Assembly: GCF_028583425.1 (NCBI RefSeq)
Contig: NC_072800.1
Coordinates: 91,154,501-91,218,500, forward strand
Origin: Eublepharis macularius
Taxonomy: Eukaryota > Chordata > Lepidosauria > Squamata > Eublepharidae
Direction: 5' to 3'
DNA length: 64,000 nucleotides
Positions 33,021 to 43,075 of the stretch are shown piece after piece; positions within the stretch are counted from its first letter, which is position 1; each line of letters starts with the position of its first letter. A program made the position numbers and the translations under genes. The notes under the pieces were generated by a model. The model had not been told where the DNA came from. It did no database searches and saw only the letters and a program-made list of their open reading frames with translations.

Positions 33021-33104
33021 TTTTTAAAAAAAAATTATTTTAGAAACGAGACCATTACCATGATAAATGTGGGTTTTAAATCACATGTTCCATTGTCCAT
33101 GCTT

Positions 33105-33335
33105 TCAGTCATAGATTCAGAGGAGTTAGCCATGTTAGTCTGTAGTTGCAAAATAGTAAGGAATCCAGTAGCACCTTTAAGACTAACCAATTTTATTGTA
33201 GCATCAGCTTTCGCGAACCACAGCTCTCTTCGTCAGATGCATCATCTGACAAAGAGAGCTGTGGTTCTTGAAAGCTGATGCTACAATAAAGTTGGTTAGT
33301 CTTGAAGGTGTTACTGGACTCCATGTTTTCAGTAT
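33105..33335. repeat. Hammerhead-like inverted repeat (family B), one unit each way
   Basis: Left arm AGATTCAGAGGAGTTAGCCATGTTAGTCTGTAG and AGCACCTTTAAGACTAACCA; minus-strand unit 33207-33238 (CTGACGA...CGAAAGC), then plus-strand unit at 33246 (CTGACAA...TTGAAAGC, damaged). Confidence 0.7.
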
Positions 33336-33999
33336 AACTTAAGCTCATGAGAACTGGACATTCAGCCCTCGTACGTGGGTAATTCAGTCTCGGGCTGGTG
33401 TCACCAGTGGTAGTTAGGCAGACGCAATCTCTAAGAGGGGGGTGGGGGGAGCTGATGCTATGCCCACCCAGGTGTGGGTCAAGGAGGCCATGGAAAGATT
33501 GTTTCAACACTCTAGTCTGTTGTGACTGTTTTCAATAAGGAGCAGAAGTCTCCGTTGCTTCATTCCCCTTGCTCCGAGCCAACCATCTGAGGGACTGTGT
33601 TGACCTTTCCTTAACACTCATCACAGAGTTCATTACTTAACACTTTTCACCTGCTGACACACGCGCACACACGCATGCACGCAAGCAGGCACATAAGCCC
33701 CAGAGTGGATTGTAGCCCTGAGGCATGCATTCTGGCTGGGTGCCTGCTGCGAGTGCGTTGACAATGGAACACACACATTGAATCACCACCAGCTGCCATC
33801 ACGGGAAGAAGTCCTCAGCAAGCAGATTCCAAATCTCAGGCGGTCTCTGGTGACATTCTAAAGCTGCATTCTCACAAACAAAGAGAACCAACGTTAAGGG
33901 TGCCAGTAGGGCTTTAGAACTGCTGCGGGAGAACTGGGCCTTATACGAACACATGGATACACGGACTCTCTGCATCGTTTCAGGCTCAGGTAGATAGCC

Positions 34000-34165
34000 G
34001 TGTCGGTCTGCAGTAGAACAGCAGGATTCGAGTCCAGTGGCACCCGAGAGACCAACAAGATTTTCAGGATATGAGCATTTGAGAATCAGAGCTCTGAAGA
34101 AAGGAGCTTTGTCTCTCCTGAAAATCTTGGGGGTCTCTAAAGTGCCACTGGACTCAAATTCTGTC
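34000..34165. repeat. Hammerhead-like inverted repeat (family C)
   Basis: CAGTAGAACAGCAGGATTCGAGTCCAGTGGCACC and its inverse GTGCCACTGGACTCAAATTC bracket CTGAAGA, A, AGGAG/CTCCT hairpin, GAAAA near 34109. Confidence 0.6.
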
Positions 34166-34505
34166 GTTTCATAGAATCATAGGGTTGGAAGGGAACTCTA
34201 AGTGTCATCTAGTCCAACCCCCTGCACAATGCAGGAAATTCACATCTACCTCCCCCCGCCCCATGGCAAAACACTGTCAGGATCCCTAGCCAAACTGGCC
34301 TGGGGAAAATTGCTTCCTGACCCCAAAGTGGCAATTAGTTGAAAACTCTTTTGATTTTGTTTCAACCAGTTGGTTCTGGTCCGACCTTCTGGGGTAACAG
34401 AAAACAACGCTGCGCCGTCCTCTATATGACAGCCCTTCAAGTACTTGAAGATGGTTATCATATCTCAGTCGTCTCCTCTCCAGGATCCTTTGCGGTTTCA
34501 TTACG
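34166..34505 (-). mobile_element. CR1 LINE 3' end
   Basis: AGAATCATAGGGTTGGAAGGG, TCATCTAGTCCAACCCCCTGCACAATGCAGG, GGGAAAATTGCTTCCTGACCC, then ACTTGAAGATGGTTATCATATC, the inverse of CR1 3' sequence. Confidence 0.88.
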
Positions 34506-34566
34506 TTCGGGGTGACTTCTGGCCTTTGTTGACTTCTAACCTGGAGATGACATCTTATTTGATTTT

Positions 34567-34634
34567 GAGCCCGTTAGCTTTGAGCCCGTTAGCTCTTCTG
34601 AGCCCGTTAGCTCTTCCAGCTAACGGGCTCAGAA
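34567..34634 (+). repeat. Short tandem plus inverted GAGCCCGTTAGCT repeat
   Basis: GAGCCCGTTAGCT occurs three times in tandem with different spacers, then once inverted (AGCTAACGGGCTCAG), making a hairpin-forming block. Confidence 0.85.
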
Positions 34635-35104
34635 CAGATAACATCAATATTAGATTTACGTTACCATCTTACATTAAAACCATAAATAACACACAATGCT
34701 ATGTTCATTACTCGGATGATAGATCCACCCGATGGTAGAAACCCTCAAACGGTTTCAGGCTTGTTCCCTCTTCCTAAAGAAATGTAGGAAGAGCTGTTCT
34801 GTATGGGGACCTTGCTAAACTGTAGTTTTCAGGATTCCTTGAATGAAATCTCATCTAACCAGTAGAAAATCAACCTGAACTCAGATGACGAACTTGTGGA
34901 GTGCAAGATTTGACTGCTGATGTGTACACTTTTCCCTTTATTTTTTTCAGCGTATAGCACGAGCGGATTGTGAACCAACATGCACCGAAACAACTCTGTT
35001 ATCCCATCACACTGCAGTTGTCATATACCAGGGGGTATACAAATTAGCTCTGGAGGAGCTGAAAGGTGCTTTAAAATAAACTGGAGGCAGATATCAAAGA
35101 CTCC

Positions 35105-35438
35105 ACCACTATGTAGTATCTGTGGCCTTATGTCCTACCTGTTGCTTCAAGTATGTGCTACTATGTACTATCTGTTGCTTTAAATGTGATCTTATTGGGC
35201 AGTTCTATGTTGTTTAATGTCATCCTTATAATTTCTTATGCTCCGTTTCAGCATTTTTTCAACTCTGTGTTGGATTTCTGCTGATGTTACATCTTTATAA
35301 ACTTGCATTTATGTATCCTATGGCATTTTTATTGAAACGTCCTTGATACTGACTGTACTAATCTCACACTATGTAATCCGCCTTGAGTCTCAGTGAGAAA
35401 GGTAGACTATAAATGACATAAATAAAATAAAATAAACT
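35105..35438 (+). mobile_element. L2-type LINE 3' UTR with TAAATAAAATAAAA tail
   Basis: CACACTATGTAATCCGCCTTGAGTCTCAGTGAGAAAGGTAGACTATAAATGACATAAATAAAATAAAATAA, with the upstream GTATTGGA-type block shared with 32860-33010. Confidence 0.85.
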
Positions 35439-36535
35439 GCTAAAAGATTCGCTGATGAATCTTCACAAAGGCTCCGTCTGCTCCCTGGCAGTAGGCAGCA
35501 CTGAAACTAGCCTACCGTCATGTACCTCCTTTCGTGAAACAAACAATTGTTAAGATGAGCGAGTATTAAAATTAATGCATTTTTTAATTTTCATTATAAA
35601 GTTAACACATCTATGAAATAACTGGTACCAAAACAAAACAAAAAACCCCAAGATTTCACTAGCAGGTTGTCAGTAGAAAACAGGATAGATAAAAAGACAG
35701 AAAGTCGTGATCCGGAAGGGTCTGTGGAGTTCAGATATGTATGAGGGTTTGCCTTGTTTTTGAAGACATTTTGTGAGCATTTCCAGCACACAGGTAGAGC
35801 GATTCAACGGGGTAGCCCCGTTCATGCCAAGTTCCATGCACAGAACGGCTGGGTTGATGCTAACTGAGATTGACAACTGCAGTCGCAGATTGACAACATG
35901 GTCCCCAAGGAGTTATTTCTGCAAATATATTCTCTTGCTAATATATACATTTGTTCATAAAATAAATAATCATAAAAAACCCATCAAACTTAACAAAAGA
36001 CCAACAAAAAAAAAAGAGGGAAAAAAGCAAATAAGTGACTACTTTGTACAATAGCTTTGGAATTTCAGGGTTTTGTCTGTTTTCATAAGATGTGCATTCG
36101 GAGGAAATAGAGACTGAACAGGAAACGGGCGAATGCTAGGACGCTGGCGAACGGGACCGGCTGTACCACAGAGCAAGGGGAAGGAGATGCTGCAGGTAGC
36201 GGATGCCAATTGGCAGGCACCCAACCTTCAGTCTCAATATTTTCCAGTCTCCAGTCTTGATATCGACATAAAGGTGTAGTAGCCCCAACTCATGGCTGGA
36301 GGGTATCATTCGAAGTTTCGTTTCAGGGGCGACATCTAAGGACTGAACTACTTAATGAGTTGGGATATGCAACGAAAATGTAATGCAAACTTCAGGAGTT
36401 TGGTTGAGGCACAGGCAATGGTAGCACAGACTGCCGAGCTGCTGCCCAGCACCTGTCCAGTGCCCTGGAACTTGCGCAGGAGAACGTCTATGTAGATAGC
36501 CCCCTGTATGTCACATGTGTCTCTGTCTCCCATCT
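35439..36535. other. Intergenic, nothing recognised
   Basis: About 1.1 kb without an identified repeat. A-rich block at 35960-36035. Confidence 0.4.
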
Positions 36536-36539
36536 CTTT

Positions 36540-36715
36540 ATCAGTGTGGTGTAATGGTTAGAATATTGGGACTTGGAGATGGGGGTTCAAAACTCCACAC
36601 TGCCACGAGACTCATGGGGTGACGTTCATTCAGTCCCTCTCTGCCTCTTTCTCAGCCTAATGTGCCTCTCAGAGTTGTAAGGATAAAAAAGAGGAAAGGA
36701 GAAACGTGTGTTCCT
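36540..36715 (+). mobile_element. tRNA-headed SINE
   Basis: GTGTGGTGTAATGGTTAGAATATTGG (A box), GGGGGTTCAAAACTCC (B box), then TCAGCCTAATGTGCCTCTCAG. Confidence 0.7.
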
Positions 36716-36794
36716 TGGAGGCAAATCCTGCTGTCTTTAACAGCATCTCTGATTTTCTGATGCCTTTGCTTCACTTGGATTATGGAAGCACATG

Positions 36795-36985
36795 GGCCGT
36801 TTCCAGACGGCTTACCTGCCTCCGGAACGTTGCGCCATCTTGCAGGGAAAATGCGAAATATCGCGTTTTCTCACGCGAGTTTTGCGCGACGTCGCGCAAA
36901 ACTCGCGCGAGAAAAAGCGATATTTCGTGTTTCCCCGCAAGATGGCGCAACGTTCCGGAGGCAGGTAAGCCGTCTGGAAACGGCC
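36795..36985. mobile_element. Palindromic element, GGCCGTTTCCAGACGG family
   Basis: Near-perfect inverted arms to a central GCGCGACGTCGCGC. 3-bp duplication ATG at 36792-36794 and 36986-36988. Confidence 0.88.
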
Positions 36986-37008
36986 ATGGTTGTAAGTGCT
37001 GGCAATGA

Positions 37009-37188
37009 ATATTTGACTGCCAACTCTGGGCTGGGAATTTCCTGTAGATTTGGGGGTGGAGCCTGGGGAAGCCAGGGTTTGGGGAAGGAAGTGACATCCT
37101 CCGAAGTAGCCATTTTCTCCAGGGGGATTGATCCCTGTAGATTGGAGATCAGTTGTAATTCTAGGAGATCTCCAGGCTTCACCTGGAA
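37009..37188 (-). mobile_element. TAGGGTTGCC hAT-type MITE
   Basis: CCAACTCTGGGCTGGGAATTTCCTG through GGCTTCACCTGGAA, minus orientation, abutting a plus-orientation copy. Confidence 0.7.
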
Positions 37189-37411
37189 CAAAGATGGCAA
37201 CCTCCAGGTTGGCCCGGCATGCTCCTGGAATTACTGCTTATCTCCAGTCTGCAGAGATATCAATTCCCTTGAAGCAAATGGCAGCTTCAAAGGGTGGGCT
37301 CTGTGACATTGCATCTCCACTGATATCTCCTTCTCTAAACTTCTGCTTCCACAGTCACCGTCCCCAAATCTCCAGGAACTTCCCAGGCTGGGGTTGGCAA
37401 CCTTAGAAAGC
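37189..37411 (+). mobile_element. TAGGGTTGCC hAT-type MITE
   Basis: AAGATGGCAACCTCCAGG to GGGGTTGGCAACCTTAG. With 37009-37188 it forms a head-to-head pair. Confidence 0.7.
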
Positions 37412-37544
37412 ATCATCGTCCTTCATGTGTGGATGCAGCACAAGATCAGCAACAACCAGGAGTGTGACAAATGGCTTGGAGGAAGGAAAGTTTCTTCTTA
37501 TCAGAGCACGAGATCCCAGATACAAACATTACGGTCCATGCAAG

Positions 37545-37804
37545 CAGGGCTTTTTTGCAGGGGGAACGCGGGGGAACGGAGTTCTGGAACCTCTTGAAAA
37601 TGGTCACATGGGTGGTGGCCCCGTCCCCTGATCTCCAGATGGAGGGGAGTTGAGATTGCCCTCCGTGCTGCCAAGCGGTGCGGAGGGCAATCTGAACTCC
37701 CCTCTGTCTGGAGATCAGGGGGCGGGGCCACCACCCATGTGACCATTTTCTCCATGGGCAACCCACTGAGTTCCACCTCCTCTTTTCCCAGAAGAAAAGC
37801 CCTG
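37545..37804. mobile_element. hAT MITE (CAGGGCTTTTTTTC family)
   Basis: CAGGGCTTTTTTGC start, AAGAAAAGCCCTG end. Perfect 8-bp duplication CATGCAAG at 37537-37544 and 37805-37812. Confidence 0.92.
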
Positions 37805-37812
37805 CATGCAAG

Positions 37813-38390
37813 TGTAGTGAGACTTTTTGTAAGAAATAAAAATAGAGAGCCCTTCTGACTACGGAGACCTCCCATTTCCACTCTTTGTTCTCTAGTGGCC
37901 CATTGAGGGCTCACAGGAGAATTTTTTTTTTTAAAAAAAAAATAGGTCTGTGTTGGTGGTGTGATGTCACTTCTGGTGAATATCTGGAAGTGACGTCATG
38001 TCTCCAGTATGATGTGTGATGCTCTAGGATTTGGGTTTTTTCCATATTCACCAAAAGTGACATTGCGCTGCTAGTGCGGTGCCATTTCCTCCCTGTTCTT
38101 GCTAGCCATTGGCTGGCAATCCTACTTCTGACTGTGGCTGAGTTCTCACTTAGAAGATCATCTGGTTTCTAGTTTGTACGATTACAGGTGGCAGCTGACA
38201 TTAGTGAATGCTCACCCAAACAAAACTAACCCTTCCCCAGGAAAAACTAGAACCGGGGAGGAGAGATCTGGCCTTGCTTGTCCTTAGCATGCTAGATTTC
38301 TACACGCAGGAATCATCCCCCCCACCCCCAGATGTGTAAATTGTCAGCTGAAGTGGGACAGTCAAGACACAGATTGGACCGGTTCAGTGA
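37813..38390. other. Mostly unrecognised; short GATGTCACTTC repeats
   Basis: GTGATGTCACTTCTGG and GGAAGTGACGTCATG near 37960-38000 resemble the GACGTCACTTCC repeats elsewhere; no exon. Confidence 0.4.
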
Positions 38391-38394
38391 GAAG

Positions 38395-38605
38395 CAAGGA
38401 TGCCAACTTTGGCTTGGGAAATTCTTGTAGATTTTAGGACAGCGCTTGGGGAAGGTGGGTTTTAGGCAGGGATGTGATTCTACCGAATCCCTCCGAAGCT
38501 TCTATTTCTTCAGGGGAATTAATCCCTGTAATCTGGAGGTCAGTTGTAAGTAATTCCAAGAGAACTCCATTTGCCGCTTGGAGGAGGACAACCCCAGAAA
38601 TAGTC
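38395..38605 (-). mobile_element. TAGGGTTGCC hAT-type MITE, decayed
   Basis: AAGGATGCCAACTTTGGCTTGGG, TTCAGGGGAATTAATCCCTGTAATCTGGAGGTCAG. Confidence 0.6.
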
Positions 38606-39560
38606 AAATGCTAAAGCATATTTGGGCCTAGAACGTTCACTTTGCTAGGTGCGAGAAGCGCGCTTGTTTCCTGAAGTTGTAAGGGCCAAAGATTCTTGGA
38701 GATGGAGTGGTGGTCGAAGAAGTTTCTCATCAGCTAGGCCTCCCTTCAGTGGTGACCCAACACCAAAGCTCCAAATATTCATCCTCTGATGTCTCTCCAT
38801 CCAATGAAGGTGCTTGGGAAAGGCCATTTGTCGAGGGGTGGGGGAGGAATGTTGTTGAGGACAGGAGTTATTAATAAATAAATACTAATAAATAAGGCTG
38901 AGAAACTTGGTAAAAAAGGAAACTCAAAGGCAGATTTTAATAGACCTCTCCAGCAGGGCTGCTGAGATTTCTGTGGAGGCTTTCAAAAACCTCCTGAGAT
39001 GCCTAAATGGGAGAAAACATCTTATCAAAAGCGAGGGGGAAGGAGAACAGGCCGCACAGAAGGGGCTGCTCATTCTTTTCTGAGACCTGACGGGTCATAT
39101 TCGTGCTGCAATCACAGCTGTGTTTCTGCCCCGGGGCGAATATGAAGAATCGAAGAGATTCCTAACCTTTCTGCCATCTAGACATACCTCTGAGATTGCT
39201 GGAGGAAGAAAGCAGAAAATTTACCTCAAGTCCTTTTGGGATACAAAGAAAATCTTAGCTTTTACCCAATAACTTTGCCTCTAGATGCGATTTGATCCAA
39301 ACCCCAGGCAGACAAACTTAAGTGCTTCTAAATCCCATTTATTTCAAAGGGAAAGTTACACATGTGCCTGACCCACCCTTTGATATTTTCCTTTTATATC
39401 AAATCGGAAGTTGAGTTTTTGGGAAAACGTATCCACTCACATGCTATTTTAACCTTCCACAACATTTGAAAGGTTTTGTTTTAGCTTCTAGCTAGAAATG
39501 GAATTGTTAAGAGGGGGAAAGAAAGGCCATGCCTGTTGCACACCACAGTTCACATGGACT
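38606..39560. other. Intergenic, nothing recognised
   Basis: Low-repeat stretch; no exon seen. Confidence 0.4.
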
Positions 39561-39564
39561 TCTT

Positions 39565-39759
39565 AGAATCATAGAATCATAGGGTTGGAATGGACCTCCA
39601 GGGTCATCTAGTCCAACCCCCTGCACAATGCAGGAAATTCATATCTACCTCCCCTTCCCCCCACACACCCAGTGACCATTGCTCCATGCCCAGAAGATGG
39701 CAAAACACTGTCAGGATCCCTAGCCGAACTGGCCTAGGGAAATTGCTTCCTGACCCTAA
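39565..39759 (-). mobile_element. CR1 LINE 3' end, part 1
   Basis: AGAATCATAGAATCATAGGGTTGGAATGGACC, GTCCAACCCCCTGCACAATGCAGG, then AAATTGCTTCCTGACCC up to the insertion at 39760; continues at 39997. Confidence 0.88.
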
Positions 39760-39993
39760 GAGCGGGACCACAAGTGACGCCTGACACAGGTTGGACACTT
39801 GTCAGCTTCCCTCAAGTTTTGATGGGAAATGTAGGCATCCTGGTCTTGCAGCTTGACTCTCCGACTGCTGTCCAATGGACTTTTCAACTGTCACTTGTCC
39901 AACATTCCGCCAAGCTGCCTACATTTCCCATCAAAACTTGAGGGAAGCTGGCCAGTGTCCAACCTGTGTCAGGTGTCACTTGTGGTCCTGCTC
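39760..39993. mobile_element. Palindromic element, GAGC...CAAGTGACG family, inside CR1
   Basis: GAGCGGGACCACAAGTGACG / inverse ends (variant termini); interior as 28526-28759. TAA/TGA flank the element. Confidence 0.82.
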
Positions 39994-39996
39994 TGA

Positions 39997-40230
39997 GGTG
40001 GCAATTGGCATTCCCCTGGGCATGTAAGAAGGGACTACTAGAACTAAGCCCTGATGGAACCCTTTCTGCTCTCCCTCTTATGATCTGCCCAGGTACACAG
40101 AATCAGCATAGATGGCCCTCTAGCCTCTGCTTAAAAACCTCCAGCCCACCACCTCCCAAGGAAACCTGTTCCACTGAGAGATGGGTCTAACTGTCAGGAA
40201 ATTCTTCTTAATGTTTTGCCATTGTTCTGG
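39997..40230 (-). mobile_element. CR1 LINE 3' end, part 2
   Basis: GGTGGCAATTGGCATTCCCC, CCTCTAGCCTCTGCTTAAAAACCTCCAG and TTCCACTGAGAGATGG continue the CR1 copy in minus orientation. Confidence 0.7.
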
Positions 40231-40965
40231 TTATGTTGTTCTGGACAGATAATTTTCCACCCTCCCTGACTTCTGACTTCAAGCACAAAAAAGGGAGCCA
40301 ATTCAGTGGTCTATTCAAGCTGAAGGAAAGGGCCAACAGGCAAGCTGTGATAGATGCCCCTCTGCCCCCAGACAGGACAACTCATAGCAAAAGGGGACAT
40401 TTGAGCAGAAAAAAAGCTCCTTTCCTATAGGGATGCGAGGGTCAATCAAGCGAGGGTCAGAAACATAAAGGAAGGTTAGAAAAGGAAGTAACTGGGCAAA
40501 ATTCTTTTGTAGGATAGATGTAGGTGGGTTGGGGAGAAATCAAAAAAGAAATCAGTGCTGGCTTGAGTGGGAGGCAGACATTGCAGACATCACTATGTCA
40601 CTTCCTGTTTACTTCCTGGAACAACCCGGATGTAAAACCATAGAGTTTCCTTTGATTCCTAGAGCTACCTTTTGCTGACATAGTGATGTCAGCAACATCG
40701 ACATTGCCTTTTTAAATGTTATTTTCTCCTGCTGGTGGGCAGTGCGGCTTGCCATCTCACTTCCTCCATAAAACCTTCATCTTGCTCTGATTGTAGGCCA
40801 GTTCATCCCAGGTCTTTACTAGACTGCTAGAACAGAGGGAATTATGGAGGAAAGAAGCTTGTAGGGTTTGGGCTGAATGCCTGTGCATATCTGGGGACTG
40901 CAGTTCTGTCCAGGATACTGAAAACATCAAGCCCTAGAGTTTATAATTTCTGAGGATCTCATTGG
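40231..40965. other. Mostly unrecognised
   Basis: ACCATAGAGTTTCCTTTGATTCCTAGAGCTACC near 40638 belongs to a short palindromic repeat also seen at 47822-47985, 48915-49235 and 54790-54955. No exon seen. Confidence 0.4.
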
Positions 40966-40969
40966 ACTA

Positions 40970-41180
40970 GGGTTGCCTACTCTAGGTTAGGAACTTCCTA
41001 GAGATTTTGGGCTGGAGTCTGGGGAAGGCAGAGTTTGGGGAAGGGAGGGAGCTCAGTGGGGTATAGGGTCCACTCTTAAAAACAGCCATTTTCTCTTGGG
41101 GCACAGATCTCTGTTGTCTGGAGATCACTTGTAATTCCAGGAGATCTCCAGACCCCACCTGGAGGGTAGCAACCGTAAAT
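40970..41180 (-). mobile_element. TAGGGTTGCC hAT-type MITE
   Basis: TAGGGTTGCCTACTCTAGGTTAGG start, GATCTCTGTTGTCTGGAGATCAC, GGAGGGTAGCAACCG end. Confidence 0.7.
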
Positions 41181-41901
41181 TGGACAGTGATCACAACCGG
41201 GCCTGTGAGTCTCATTGCATGTTTAGCGTCTCCAGAGGTCAAATTCTAGATAAGAAACCCCCAAATTGACAGTTGGTTTGTTGAGCTGGACCCTAATAGG
41301 CTGAGGTCCATGGCCACCTCTGAGCCCCGCCCCTCCACAAACTCGTCATCTCTGGAGTGAACAGCTCCTGAAGCATCCACTTAAGCACTGCAGCCACATG
41401 CAGGCAGTTAAAGCAAAACAAGGGATTCCTCGGAAGTAAACCAAAAAACAAAAAGGCACTGCCTATCAGAGGGAAGAACACTAATAATATGATTTTTACG
41501 GTTTTGTTTTAATTTATATAAAGTGCAAAAAGTGCTCAATAGTGCAAAAGGTCACAATAATAAATAAGTTCAATAAATATATTAATTACAATGATTATAT
41601 CAAGCAATAAATAGAAGAGGTCAAAGAATCAATCATACATACAAAATCATTCCTACACCACTGGTCATGTTTAGTATTCTGTTGTAATAAAAATATTTTT
41701 CTTCGTTTATTTTTCAGATGTATGGAAAATACTTATATTGTCGGGTATTCACAAGAGTTCCAACATATTTTTCCTTCTTGCTGAGATGTACATAAATTCA
41801 ATAAAGCCTTAGTGCTCAAAGCTGGTTGTGGATGGGATTTTATAAAATTATCCCAAAACTGGGCGGCGCCTGATTATATTGCTTGATATAATCATTGTAA
41901 C

Positions 41902-42630
41902 CAGGGCTCATTTTGAGGGGGGACATGCAGGAATGCAGTTCCAGTAGTTCTCCAAAGAGGTCACATGTCAGGTGGCCCCGCCCACCTGATTTTTGGCCAT
42001 TTTGGGCCCGTTTTGGCCTGGATTGGGCCTAAAATGGCCAGGATTTGGCCTAAAACAGCCAGGATTGGTCCCAAAAGGGCCAGGATCGGGCCTTTTATGG
42101 GTGGTGGATCACTCTCCCGCTCAGCAGTGGCCCAATTCTGACCATTTTGGGCCACTTTTCAGCCATTTTCAGCCCCTTTTTTGCCATTTTGGACCCAATT
42201 TCGGTTAGGGTTGCCAGCTCCAAGTTGAGAAATTCCTGGAGGTCTTGGGGGGGGGGGTGAAACCTGGAGAAACCTGGAGAAAGTGGGGTTTGGGGAGGGA
42301 AAAGACCTTGGCATGGCATAATTCCATACAGTCCACCCCCCCCCCCACCAAAGTAGCCATTTTCTCCAGGTGAACTGATCTCTGTGGCCTGGAGACCAGT
42401 TGTAATTCCAGGAGATCTCCAGCTTCTACCTGGAGACTGGCAACCCTAATTTCGGCTCTGAATGGCCAGGATTGGGTCCAGAACAGCCAGGATAGGTGAG
42501 GTCAGGGGGTGCGGCATATGTAAATCAGTTATGCCAATGACACACTTCCGGTGATGTCAAGGGGTGTGGCATATGCTAATGAGTTATGCTAATGAATTCC
42601 TGTAGCTCTTTTTCTACAAAATGACCTCTG
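41902..42630. mobile_element. hAT-type element (CAGGGCTCATTTTG family)
   Basis: CAGGGCTCATTTTGAGG start, AAAATGACCTCTG end. 8-bp duplication ATTGTAAC / ATTGTAAT at 41894-41901 and 42631-42638. The interior is rich in GGCC(A)AAATGGCC-like units. Confidence 0.85.
42206..42448 (-). mobile_element. TAGGGTTGCC hAT-type MITE nested in the hAT element
   Basis: TAGGGTTGCCAGCTCC start, GGCAACCCTA end; duplication ATTTCGGT / ATTTCGGC at 42198-42205 and 42449-42456. This copy best supports an 8-bp target site for the family. Confidence 0.88.
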
Positions 42631-42954
42631 ATTGTAATTAATATATTTATTGAATTTATTTATTATTGTGACATTATGCACTATTGAGCACTTTTTGCAC
42701 TTTATATAAATTAAAACAAAACCACAAAAATTATATTATTACTGTTCTTCCCTCCGATAGGCAGTGCCTTTTGGTTTTTTGACTAGCAGGAAGTTGGCAA
42801 GTTCCCTTAGAGCCGTACATCCCTGTCTCCAGGGAGTATCCATGTGTTCAATGTGGAAAGCCATTTGGGTGAAACCGGCACCCCAAAGGTCTCTACTGTA
42901 GATATCAGAAAGTGTGGAAAAAGTTTTTTCCATGCCTGCCATTTCAGTAACTTG

Positions 42955-43072
42955 GGGCCAAGCTACAAGTGACGAATGACACTTGAACGGCAAGTGGATT
43001 GAGTGGAGCGCAAGTGAACAGGGAGAAATACACTTGCCGTTCAAGTGTCATTCGTCACTTGTAGCTTCGCCC
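42955..43072. mobile_element. Palindromic element, GGGCCAAGC short form, at the WNT3A 3' edge
   Basis: Ends GGGCCAAGCTACAAGTGACG / CGTCACTTGTAGCTTCGCCC; 3-bp duplication TTG at 42952-42954 and 43073-43075. First repeat downstream of the probable WNT3A 3' UTR. Confidence 0.85.
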
Positions 43073-43075
43073 TTG

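Larger units (their letters stand above)
41440..42782. mobile_element. Large palindromic element carrying nested insertions
   Basis: Left arm 41440-41608 is the inverse of 41878-41901 joined to 42639-42782 (AAGTGCAAAAAGTGCTCAATAGTGCA / GCACTATTGAGCACTTTTTGCACTT; GGCACTGCC / GGCAGTGCC). The join is broken by a hAT element at 41902-42630. The 269-bp core 41609-41877 is single-copy here. Superfamily unknown; no target duplication confirmed. Confidence 0.75.

Noticed and set aside
1..42950. Search for ARF1 or another gene expected downstream of WNT3A
   Set aside because: No small-GTPase motifs or other host exons recognised; very short exons could still be missed by eye.
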